Of a stretch of DNA of 8,119 nucleotides, positions 1 through 6,881 are shown piece by piece (position 1 is the first letter of the stretch; the number at the start of each line of letters is the position of its first letter). The notes under the pieces were generated by a model. That model was not told the DNA's origin. It ran no database searches and saw nothing but the letters and a program-made list of their open reading frames with translations. Position numbers and translations under genes: made by a program. Source of the stretch: Acidobacteriaceae bacterium (GTDB lineage: Bacteria; Acidobacteriota; Terriglobia; Terriglobales; Acidobacteriaceae); the NCBI GenBank assembly GCA_003166055.1, contig PMWR01000029.1, positions 1-8,119 on the forward strand. Reading direction: 5' to 3'.

Positions 1-63
1 GCGTCAAGTAAATACCCCTATTCCAAAAAAACCGGAAATCGCGGCAAAGCCCGCCATGGCAGT

Positions 64-372
64 TAGAGCATTTTCTGTTTTACTGTAGACCGTTTGGTGC
101 AAGTCTGAACCAAGCCTGTGCATTGGCTTGAGTGATTTGCGGCAGAGGCCGGTGATGGCCTGATCGAGTGTTTCCTTGGTTCGTGCCTTGGCTTCGCGAA
201 GCAGTTGTTTCAGTTTTGCCAAGGCCTTCTCAATGGGGTTCAGATCGGGAGAATAGGGCGGCAGATAGAGCAGCTCGGCACCAGCCTTTTCTATCCATTG
301 GCACACTGCCGGTGCCTTATGCGCGCTCAGGTTGTCCATCACCACCACAGCGCCGGCCTTCAGCACCGGATA
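64..372 (-). mobile_element. Remnant of an IS630-family insertion sequence (one end only)
   Basis: Only the 3' third of the transposase gene and perhaps one IS end are present. The expected native transposase stop lies at 80-82. Just beyond it, around 64-82, is an AT-rich run beginning TTAGAGCATTTTCTG, which resembles the terminal inverted repeats of rhizobial IS630 elements and would follow the TA target. The other IS end and the N-terminal two thirds of the transposase are missing; homology stops near 372. The terminal-repeat call is from memory of the family and no partner repeat was found in the window, so the exact outer edge is uncertain. Confidence 0.5.
80..372 (-). pseudogene. IS630-family transposase, C-terminal DDE fragment, truncated and frameshifted
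   Basis: The reading frame from about 372 down encodes [11 protein letters not shown] followed by [19 protein letters not shown]. These are the two signature blocks of the IS630/Tc1-mariner DDE catalytic domain: the second acidic residue in MDN and the final Glu in NPIE. The usual protein is about 340 residues, so this is roughly the last 95. An in-frame TGA at 385-387 precedes the fragment, and the only start is a weak GTG at 364-366. Near 142-147 the frame is broken. The continuous frame reads off into a nonsense tail ending at position 4, whereas the neighbouring frame gives [20 protein letters not shown] and a TAA stop at 80-82, a typical IS630 C-terminus. One missing base in the GGCCTCTGCCG stretch would explain it. 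It cannot encode an active transposase. Confidence 0.85.
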
Positions 373-600
373 TGGCCTCCTTCGTCACTGTGGCTGCGGA
401 AGGGGTCGGAACCATGTTGATCGGCTCGGAGAAAACTGACCGCCGCGTGTTACTCCTCTGAATAAACTGATATTGGTCCAACAGATTACTTTGGTCAGGC
501 GGATCCAACCGTCGCCTTCTGCATTTGGACTCTGGTCATGATTTTCTCCGGCAGGACGATGGCTTGGAGAATTCGGGTGAAAATAATGCAGGCGACCTAA
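373..600. other. Intergenic stretch between the IS remnant and the synthetase gene
   Basis: No gene with a credible start is seen. On the minus strand, the frame directly after the synthetase stop stays open for 71 codons (388-600), ending at TGA 385-387, but it has no start of its own. No clear hairpin with a T-run is present after the synthetase stop, so no terminator can be called. The DNA may be older IS-derived sequence into which, or next to which, the IS630 fragment was joined; its identity is not recognised. Confidence 0.4.
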
Positions 601-3600
601 TCAATCCAGGACCTGTCGCGCTGCGCTGACAGTTTCGAGGGCGAAAGGCATTGAACAAGCCGACTCAAAGGGCTGGTCTCTCGACATATCGCCATGCATA
701 AAGGCGCAAATCTCACGGCCAAGCAACTCGAGATTCGTCCCTTTGAACACCGAGCCGTGGCCGCCTTCCATCTTCACAATGCGGAAGCCCGAGCCGATCA
801 GATCGCTCCACTGGTTCGCGACCCCAAGGTAGGTAGAGTATGACTGTGCTGGCTGGAAAAGGACCGCCCGGCCGGCATATGGCTTTGGCTGGTAGTCATG
901 AAGCGCTTTCACAAGCGCGTCCTTCATGTCAGGGGAGCCAGAGGAGTTTCCACGTTCAGTCTTCTTTCTGTGAACGAAGATATTAAACCTCCGGAATATG
1001 CCCTCAAGCTTTTTCTCCAGGACTGTCTGCCAGCCGGTTCGTTTTAATTGTATTAAGTTCACGAAAAACACGCGTATCGCGCTCTTTGCAGCTCGACGGT
1101 ATTGGTGGCTGTGAATTAGCAAGCCCACGGGCTCCTCAATCACGGAATCGAGCAGGATGATGCCTCCAACCTGCTCTCCCATCTGAACCAGTTGCTGAGC
1201 CATTTCATACGCAATGACGCCCCCGGCCGAAAAGCCGCCAATGTAGTACGGTCCGTGCGGTCGCTCACTTCGCAAGGACTCTACATAAGACATTGCCATC
1301 TCTTCTATGGTCGCTGCGGCAGCGCGATTATCCTTGAGGCCGGCCGATTGAAAGCCATAAACTGGCTGGTCTGCCGGCAAGAGAGCACTTACCAAATTGC
1401 AGTACCAAACATTTCCGTCAAGCGCATGGACCAGAAACAAAGGTGGTTTTTGCCCGATGGCCCGAATTGTCACCAGCGGAGACCATGTGCCGGAGTCATC
1501 GCGGAACTTTTCCTGATGCAACACGACCATCGTTGCTAGTTGGCGAAGCGTGGGCGTTTTGAACAGGGACGCCAGGGGAAGCTTGGCTCCCAGCCGTTGT
1601 TGGATTCTTGCAAATAGCCCTGCCGCAGCGAGTGAACTCCCACCGATTTCGAAAAAATCGTCGTCGAGTGAAACAGTATCCCGATTGAGGATCTCCCGCC
1701 AGATCTCGGCAAGGACACACTCCACCTGTGTCTCAGGCGCCTCATAGCCACGCCCTTGATTGGCATCGTCAAGAAGCGGAAGTTCGCCGACATCCACCTT
1801 GCCAGCTGGGGTGAGCGGAAGGCGATCAAGGACGATAAAGTTTCGGGGTAGCATGTAGTGCGGAAGCTTTGAAGCGGCATGCGCTCGAATCGAGTCCAGT
1901 GGGACAGTAACTTCCGGACTTGCCGGTACCAAATAGGCAACGAGCCGTTTGTCCCCCATGCGGTCAGGTACGGCCGCAACCGTGGCGGCAGCCACATCGG
2001 GGCTCTCCATCAGCACGGTCTCGATCTCTCCCAATTCAATACGGAAGCCACGAATCTTGACCTGTTTGTCCATCCTGCCGAGATAGTCGATTTCGCCGTT
2101 GGGCAGGAGTCGCACCAGATCGCCGGTTCGGTACACGCGCGCGGAACCGTCCTGGCTGAATGGATCTGGAATGAACTTCTCCGCAGTCAATCCGGGAAGA
2201 CCAACATAGCCTCTGGCGAGCCCAATACCGCCAATCAACAGCTCACCCGTGCTGCCGATGACGCAAAGCTGCATATTCTCATCAACAACGTAGTATCTGG
2301 TATTCGCCAGCGGCGGCCCGATGGTAGGCCGCATGCCGGGAAAGCATTGCGCAACCGAGGATGCCACCGTCGTTTCCGTAGGGCCGTATGCGTTGAAGAA
2401 GCTGCGCGACGGAGCCCAGCGATCGACGACAGCCATCGAAAGGGCCTCCCCCCCTGCGATGGCCGTTTTCAGATCAGGCAGATCGGCATCGGGCAGATGC
2501 GCCCAGACAGAGGGCGCCAGCGTTACTGTCGTGATCCGGCGCTCTTTCATGAGCCGAAGCAGCGGTTCGCCCGGAGCCATATCGCTACGCCGTGCGAGGT
2601 GCAGGGTGGCGCCCGTAAGAAGCGACTCAAATACCTCTCGAACCGATACATCGAAGCTGAACGAGGCGAACTGTAGAACCTGTGAGCCAAAGCCAATTGA
2701 GAACCGATGCCGCAGGCACTCGATCAAGCTCACGACCGACCTATGTTCAATCAGAACCCCCTTTGGCCTGCCAGTTGATCCAGAAGTGTAAATCACATAA
2801 GCAGCGCTGCCTGCCTCGGCCGCGGGCTCAAGGTTCCAGCCATCCGAATCGGCAGTCTCTCTCTCGTCGTCAAGCACAATAACAACAGAGGTGAGCCCGT
2901 CCACAACATCGCGCAAGGCGCTTTGTGTCAGGACGATTCGGACTCCGGCGTCCGCGATCATGTACGCGATGCGGTCGTGAGGATAGCCTGGATCGATGGG
3001 CAAATAGGCGCCGCCCGCCTTCAAAACTCCCAGGATTCCGACCACCATTTCGAAGGATCCTTCGGTGCAGATCGCCACAATAGTCTCTGGACCGACACCC
3101 AACCGGCGCAACCGGCGCGCGAGGGAATTTGCCTGGCTGTTGAGTTCATGATAAGTGAGGACCTGGTTCTCGAAGACAGCAGCTGGAACATCCGGGCTCT
3201 TCTTGACCTGTGCTTCAAAGAGCTCGCTGATTGTGGCGTCCTGCCAGAATTCCATCGCCGTCTGATTAAATCCGTTCAGCACCAGGTCCCGTTCAGGCTC
3301 TGGCATGATATCAAGTTCAGAGATCGGGCGCTCTGGAAACCGCAGCATTGCCTGCAAGAGCGTCTTGAAATGCCCGATGATCCGGCTTATTGCTCCTTCG
3401 TCGAACAGATCTGCACTGTATTTCATGTCGCCGATGAATTGCGATCCGTCGCACCTCATCGACAGACTCAGGTCGTATTGCGACATTCCAGTCTTCAATG
3501 AAATCTGCCGAGCATCTTCGCAAGGTTGGTCCTTGCAGTCGAACATCACCTGAAAGATCGGATTGAAGTTCAGATTTCGCGAAGGGTGAAGTTCTTCAAC

Positions 3601-4719
3601 CAGCTTTTCAAACGGGAGATCCTGATGCGCCAAGGCGGCAAGCGTGCCCTCGTGCACAGAAGCCAGCAAGTCGCGGAAAGAAGTGCGGGTAGAAAAGCGT
3701 GTTTGGACTGGGAGTGAATTGGAAAACAGGCCAATCAGAGCGCCCAATTCAGTGCGATTGCGGTTAGCTGCAGGAAAACCGACGACCAATGAAGCTTTGC
3801 GCGTATAGCGAAACAGGAGCGCTTTGAAGCCGGCAAGCAAAATCACAAAAGGCGTCAGACGCAGCGATTGAGCCATGAAATCTACTTGGCCGGAAACGGA
3901 TTCACCGAGTGAAAACGAATTTGTTCTGGCTTGATAGCTCGGCAATGGTGGCCGGGGCCGGGCTCCGGGCAATTCAAGAGGTGCGAAGTCCAAACCAGCA
4001 AGCGCCTGTCGCCAGTACATGAGCTGCGATGTCAGCGTTTCACCCTGAAAACGGTTTCGTTGCCAAACTGCAAAATCGGGGTACTGGATATTCAGGTTCG
4101 GCAACAATGACAGATTTCCTTGCGGCAATTCCTCAATCAATGTCCTGAGTTCGCATTGGAAGACAGCCATCGATTGCGCGTCGGAAACGATATGGTGGAT
4201 GATCACGAACAGAAGATGAAAATCATCACGAAGACGAACCAGCAACACTCGAATCAAAGGCCCATTTGCAAGGTCGAAAGTGCGCTTGCTCTCGTCCGCA
4301 AGTAATTGCGATGCACGCTGCTGTCTGGAGTCGTCGGATCCTTCGCTGAAATCAACGAAGGAAAGTGGAATCTGACGCGATTGGGCGATCACCTGGACGG
4401 GACGCCCATTGTCCAACGCAAAAGTGGTGCGCAGTGATTCGTGCCGTCTTACGATTTCATTCAGAGCTCGCTCGATGACGCCTCTGTCAATCTGGCCATG
4501 AAGTGGTATAGAAGCGGGCAGGTTGAATAAAGTGCCCCCAGGCTCGTACTGTTCAAGGAACCAAATCCGCTCCTGTGAAAATGAGAGCGGAATAGGGCCG
4601 TCGCCTTTTCGACGAGGAATCTCGGCGCCGATCCCGAAGACGCAACTCTCTTCCATCCGAGCATCCGCAAGCTGACAATACGTATCTAAGATATGCGAAT
4701 CCGGCTGAACTTCATTCAT
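601..4719 (-). CDS. Single-module nonribosomal peptide synthetase (C-A-T-TE), hydroxamate siderophore type, VbsS-like
   Basis: A 1372-residue synthetase with one complete module; numbering is from the ATG at 4717-4719. Condensation domain (about 42-470): SFSQERIWFLEQ (46-57), HHIVSDA (175-181; the usual final Gly is Ala) and HQDLPFEKLVEEL (365-377). Adenylation domain (about 490-980): YTSGSTGRPKG (644-654), NAYGPTET (776-783), YRTGDL (863-868), GRMDKQVKIRGFRIELGEIE (881-900) and Lys974 in PAGKVD. Carrier domain: DDFFEIGGSSL, phosphopantetheine serine Ser1029. Thioesterase: GFSAGG with Ser1164, candidate Asp1191 (LLDS) and His1321 (EGGHGS). Aligning by eye to GrsA gives the specificity residues D-V-R-T-I-G-A-V-A-K, which I cannot match to a known code. 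There is no epimerase domain. The ATG is preferred over a GTG 30 bases upstream because AGGGG sits 9 bases before it and the GTG lacks a ribosome site. It lies 36 bp after the ornithine hydroxylase, presumably in one operon. By analogy with VbsS of vicibactin synthesis, it probably activates an N5-hydroxyornithine unit, which the thioesterase oligomerises and cyclises. Enzyme class is certain; substrate and product are inferred. Confidence 0.95.
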   Translation of the reverse strand: MNEVQPDSHILDTYCQLADARMEESCVFGIGAEIPRRKGDGPIPLSFSQERIWFLEQYEPGGTLFNLPASIPLHGQIDRGVIERALNEIVRRHESLRTTFALDNGRPVQVIAQSRQIPLSFVDFSEGSDDSRQQRASQLLADESKRTFDLANGPLIRVLLVRLRDDFHLLFVIIHHIVSDAQSMAVFQCELRTLIEELPQGNLSLLPNLNIQYPDFAVWQRNRFQGETLTSQLMYWRQALAGLDFAPLELPGARPRPPLPSYQARTNSFSLGESVSGQVDFMAQSLRLTPFVILLAGFKALLFRYTRKASLVVGFPAANRNRTELGALIGLFSNSLPVQTRFSTRTSFRDLLASVHEGTLAALAHQDLPFEKLVEELHPSRNLNFNPIFQVMFDCKDQPCEDARQISLKTGMSQYDLSLSMRCDGSQFIGDMKYSADLFDEGAISRIIGHFKTLLQAMLRFPERPISELDIMPEPERDLVLNGFNQTAMEFWQDATISELFEAQVKKSPDVPAAVFENQVLTYHELNSQANSLARRLRRLGVGPETIVAICTEGSFEMVVGILGVLKAGGAYLPIDPGYPHDRIAYMIADAGVRIVLTQSALRDVVDGLTSVVIVLDDERETADSDGWNLEPAAEAGSAAYVIYTSGSTGRPKGVLIEHRSVVSLIECLRHRFSIGFGSQVLQFASFSFDVSVREVFESLLTGATLHLARRSDMAPGEPLLRLMKERRITTVTLAPSVWAHLPDADLPDLKTAIAGGEALSMAVVDRWAPSRSFFNAYGPTETTVASSVAQCFPGMRPTIGPPLANTRYYVVDENMQLCVIGSTGELLIGGIGLARGYVGLPGLTAEKFIPDPFSQDGSARVYRTGDLVRLLPNGEIDYLGRMDKQVKIRGFRIELGEIETVLMESPDVAAATVAAVPDRMGDKRLVAYLVPASPEVTVPLDSIRAHAASKLPHYMLPRNFIVLDRLPLTPAGKVDVGELPLLDDANQGRGYEAPETQVECVLAEIWREILNRDTVSLDDDFFEIGGSSLAAAGLFARIQQRLGAKLPLASLFKTPTLRQLATMVVLHQEKFRDDSGTWSPLVTIRAIGQKPPLFLVHALDGNVWYCNLVSALLPADQPVYGFQSAGLKDNRAAAATIEEMAMSYVESLRSERPHGPYYIGGFSAGGVIAYEMAQQLVQMGEQVGGIILLDSVIEEPVGLLIHSHQYRRAAKSAIRVFFVNLIQLKRTGWQTVLEKKLEGIFRRFNIFVHRKKTERGNSSGSPDMKDALVKALHDYQPKPYAGRAVLFQPAQSYSTYLGVANQWSDLIGSGFRIVKMEGGHGSVFKGTNLELLGREICAFMHGDMSRDQPFESACSMPFALETVSAARQVLD

Positions 4720-4728
4720 GTGCTGGCA

Positions 4729-4733
4729 CCCCT
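4729..4733 (-). promoter_or_regulatory. Shine-Dalgarno site for the synthetase gene
   Basis: AGGGG on the minus strand, 9 bases before the ATG at 4717-4719. The upstream in-frame GTG (4747-4749) has no purine-rich site, so this decides the start in favour of the ATG. Confidence 0.5.
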
Positions 4734-4755
4734 GATCCCGTCTTTTCACCTATGG

Positions 4756-6213
4756 TTATGTCAGAAGTCGTTCCGCTTGGTCATCGCCAACTGTTGCGAT
4801 GGGATTTCTCACTTCCTCTCGATCCCCTTTCCCCACTTTGGCCGCTGTGTCAGCGTTGGCGAGGCGTTCCGAAAGTTCCATATCCGCAAGGCCGACCTCA
4901 TCGGTGAACATATCATTGATAATCTGTGCGGAACGGATTGGGAGCAGCGACAACAGTATCTCGCTGAACCCATGCGTGGCTTCGCAGTAGCCCTCGAGAT
5001 AGATTTTGGGCCGGAATCCCGGAAGGCGCTTGATGTTGTAGTTGCGCTCCACTTGAAACTGGCCGTTGCGATCCGAAGCCAGGAATGGACGCAATTCGTC
5101 CAGGATATCCAACGGAGCGTTGCGATCGTATCCGGTCGCCATGATGAGAGCATCACAGCGGATTTCAACGGAACACTCGCGAGCATGATTTCGAAATATA
5201 GCCGACACCGAGTCCTCACTCACCTCGACACTCTCCAATTCAAAAAACCGCTGGATCGTAAGGCGGTGTCTACCGCTCACGTTGTCCTGATAAATTGCGT
5301 CGTAGATGAGTGGGAGAAGATCCACATCGACGGCAGAATGAGTTACATCCTTATGCTTCGCAAGCAAAGCCCGCCGGTTGGGCTCCCGCATGTCAAAGAA
5401 CATATCTGTTGTTTCCGGAAAAAAGAGCTCGTTGACAAAATGGGTATCATCTTGCGGCTTAAATGCGAACTCTCTCATGCACAAACTGATCTTCGCATTC
5501 GGATAAGTGCGGATGAGGTGGTGCAGGATATCCGCCGCTGTCTGTCCTGATCCAACGACAACAAATTCATGCGCTGCTCGAATGTCTTCGAACGTATCCT
5601 TCAGACGGTACAAGCATTCAGACGAGTGAAATGCCCTGGCACCCCTGCGCCTGTGGACGGCCTCAGGAATGATTGGGGTCCCGCCAAGTGCCACCGCCAG
5701 ATTGCGAGATCTGTAGGTCTCAATCTCCCCGGTGCCGAGATTCTCGGCAGACACATCGATAGAGTTGACGGATCCATCGTCTTCCACGACGGGCGTAACC
5801 CCTCTTATCTGCCTTCCATAACGTGTAAGTGGGTCGAAGTGTGCGGCAACCCATTTGTAGTAGTCGTTGTATTCAGCACGCGTGGGATAGAAGGTCCGCA
5901 AGTTCATGAACTCATGCAGTCGCCCCTTCTGGTGAAGATAGTTGATGAACGTGTAGCGACTCCGGGGATTCACCATCGTGATCAGATCTTTTAGAAAGAC
6001 AACTTGCAGACGAGAGTCGTCCAGCAGCATTCCGTGGTGCCAGTTAAATTCTCTCTGTATATCCAGGTAAACCGACGCAGGATTTTGAGAGGTTAGGCTT
6101 GCCCTCTCCTCGGCGGCAATTGCTAACGCCAGATTGGCCGGGCCAAATCCCAAGCCAATGAAATCGAAACAGGCGTCACGCTTAGCTTGCGTTGGGCCAA
6201 TACTGTCTTCCAT
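4756..6213 (-). CDS. L-ornithine N5-monooxygenase (SidA/PvdA/VbsO family)
   Basis: A 485-residue flavin-dependent N-hydroxylating monooxygenase. It would use FAD, NADPH and O2 to hydroxylate the side-chain amine of ornithine, the first committed step to a hydroxamate siderophore, in the cytoplasm. Visible motifs, numbered from the chosen ATG: FAD-binding GLGFGPANL (20-28); the substrate/FAD stretch FLKDLITMVNPRSRYTFINYL (from residue 73), close to the ornithine-type enzymes; NADPH-binding VVVGSGQTAAD (218-228); ATGY (359-362); and GFSEILLSLLPIRS near the C-terminus (about 415-428), where SidA-type enzymes contact substrate. Length is normal for the family (about 425-500). The frame is open a further 38 codons upstream (to 6327), but the ATG at 6211-6213 has a strong GGAGG six bases before it and starts where homology would be expected. 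Its stop is 36 bp before the synthetase ATG, suggesting co-transcription with the hydroxylase first. Lysine rather than ornithine as substrate cannot be excluded by eye, but the motifs favour ornithine. Confidence 0.93.
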   Translation of the reverse strand: MEDSIGPTQAKRDACFDFIGLGFGPANLALAIAAEERASLTSQNPASVYLDIQREFNWHHGMLLDDSRLQVVFLKDLITMVNPRSRYTFINYLHQKGRLHEFMNLRTFYPTRAEYNDYYKWVAAHFDPLTRYGRQIRGVTPVVEDDGSVNSIDVSAENLGTGEIETYRSRNLAVALGGTPIIPEAVHRRRGARAFHSSECLYRLKDTFEDIRAAHEFVVVGSGQTAADILHHLIRTYPNAKISLCMREFAFKPQDDTHFVNELFFPETTDMFFDMREPNRRALLAKHKDVTHSAVDVDLLPLIYDAIYQDNVSGRHRLTIQRFFELESVEVSEDSVSAIFRNHARECSVEIRCDALIMATGYDRNAPLDILDELRPFLASDRNGQFQVERNYNIKRLPGFRPKIYLEGYCEATHGFSEILLSLLPIRSAQIINDMFTDEVGLADMELSERLANADTAAKVGKGDREEVRNPIATVGDDQAERLLT

Positions 6214-6219
6214 TACAGG

Positions 6220-6224
6220 CCTCC
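6220..6224 (-). promoter_or_regulatory. Shine-Dalgarno site for the ornithine monooxygenase
   Basis: GGAGG on the minus strand with a 6-base spacer (6214-6219) to the ATG at 6211-6213. This near-ideal site fixes the start and argues against the longer upstream frame. Confidence 0.8.
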
Positions 6225-6313
6225 GGGAGAACGTCGGCACATTCAAGACAAATAGCCGTCCAACTAGAGCTTTGCTCACAGATTTCCGGTGTGTGGAACC
6301 CACTCCTCGCCAA

Positions 6314-6323
6314 CCTCCGGAGG
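6314..6323. repeat. Perfect 10-bp palindrome
   Basis: CCTCCGGAGG, about 100 bp upstream of the monooxygenase start. It could be an operator half or chance in GC-rich DNA; no regulator is implied. Confidence 0.3.
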
Positions 6324-6529
6324 CCACCCCTGAAACGCTGTTCTACTGAGGGATGCGTTTCCGAACCAGTCCTGCAGGGGAGTGGCGCAATTTTAAATCC
6401 GCGGATATTCCGATGTCGTCAGATAGATTGGTGAATTCCACGATGTTAAAGCCGAAACGGCACTTTTGCAAGGGAATTGTTATGGCAGCGTTGCACGGCT
6501 CTTTCTCAGCATTTCAATATCGATTGCGG

Positions 6530-6544
6530 GGCGAAAGTTTCGCC
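6530..6544. repeat. Inverted repeat, 7-bp arms around one base
   Basis: GGCGAAAGTTTCGCC is a perfect dyad with a single central base. It lies 35 bases before the ATG of the small plus-strand gene at 6579. The tight centre suits a dimeric DNA-binding protein better than an RNA hairpin. It is a possible operator; no known box is matched. Confidence 0.35.
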
Positions 6545-6578
6545 TCAGCCTCCGGGGTTATTTTATCGGTCCGATGCG

Positions 6579-6881
6579 ATGAACGCCCGCCATTCAATCA
6601 TTGTTGCCACCGGCAGCAACGCCGCGCCGTCGGTTGCCGGAGCTTTCACAAACATGGCTCGTAAGATCGTTCAGCAGCATCTCGTACGCAGTGGCATTTT
6701 GTTCGATCTGCAGTTCCCCAAGGCAAAAGTAAAGGTCGCACACCAAGCGAGTAAGATCAATATCAAGTCAGGCGAAGCGGTCGATAAGTGGAAGCTACGG
6801 GTTGGAAATGCGATAGCTGCGCTGAAAGGAAAGAAGTTCACCGGATCTCTTGTCGAAGATCATGCCGGATTTGCCTGCTAA
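6579..6881 (+). CDS. Small basic protein of unknown function, 100 residues, overlapping the PPTase gene
   Basis: I do not recognise this protein. From the ATG at 6579-6581 it encodes 100 residues rich in Lys, Ala and Val, without membrane segments or a signal peptide. The stretch NMARKIVQQHLVRSG looks helical, and a Lys-rich middle (KAKVKV, KINIKSG) follows. Codon choice is even and bacterial-looking, with no rare-codon clusters. No good ribosome site precedes the ATG. The same frame is open further upstream to a TTG at 6477, so the true start is uncertain, or the gene may be the 3' part of a broken one. Its last 20 bases overlap the likely ATG of the phosphopantetheinyl transferase, suggesting translational coupling and a shared transcript. 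It is not obviously MbtH-like, although an MbtH-type partner would be an expected neighbour of a synthetase. Confidence 0.5.
   Translation: MNARHSIIVATGSNAAPSVAGAFTNMARKIVQQHLVRSGILFDLQFPKAKVKVAHQASKINIKSGEAVDKWKLRVGNAIAALKGKKFTGSLVEDHAGFAC

Larger units (their letters stand above)
6225..6578. other. Divergent intergenic region between the siderophore operon and the plus-strand genes
   Basis: About 350 bases between the minus-strand operon and the first plus-strand gene; promoters for both directions should lie here. I see no convincing -35/-10 pair of the housekeeping type on either strand. I also see no sequence I can firmly assign to an iron regulator (Fur/RirA/Irr) or ECF sigma factor. 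It holds the palindromes at 6314-6323 and 6530-6544, and an ATG at 6482-6484 with a good ribosome site that opens a doubtful 60-codon frame. Confidence 0.5.

Noticed and set aside
317..508. Minus-strand 63-codon frame spanning the IS junction
   Set aside because: It crosses the truncation point of the transposase fragment in another phase and contains no recognisable motif.
1879..2676. Plus-strand 265-codon open frame opposite the adenylation domain
   Set aside because: It lies entirely antisense to conserved adenylation motifs, is Arg/His-rich and has no domain; it is a shadow of codon bias.
4720..4749. GTG start for the synthetase, ten residues longer
   Set aside because: There is no Shine-Dalgarno sequence before the GTG; the ATG at 4719 has AGGGG at suitable spacing. 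The conserved domain starts well downstream of both.
4693..5550. Plus-strand 285-codon open frame opposite the monooxygenase
   Set aside because: It is antisense to a gene with all family motifs intact and its translation shows no recognisable domain; it is a shadow frame.
6214..6327. N-terminal extension of the ornithine monooxygenase to 523 residues
   Set aside because: The upstream start has no ribosome site, whereas ATG 6211-6213 has GGAGG six bases before it and directly precedes the FAD-binding domain.
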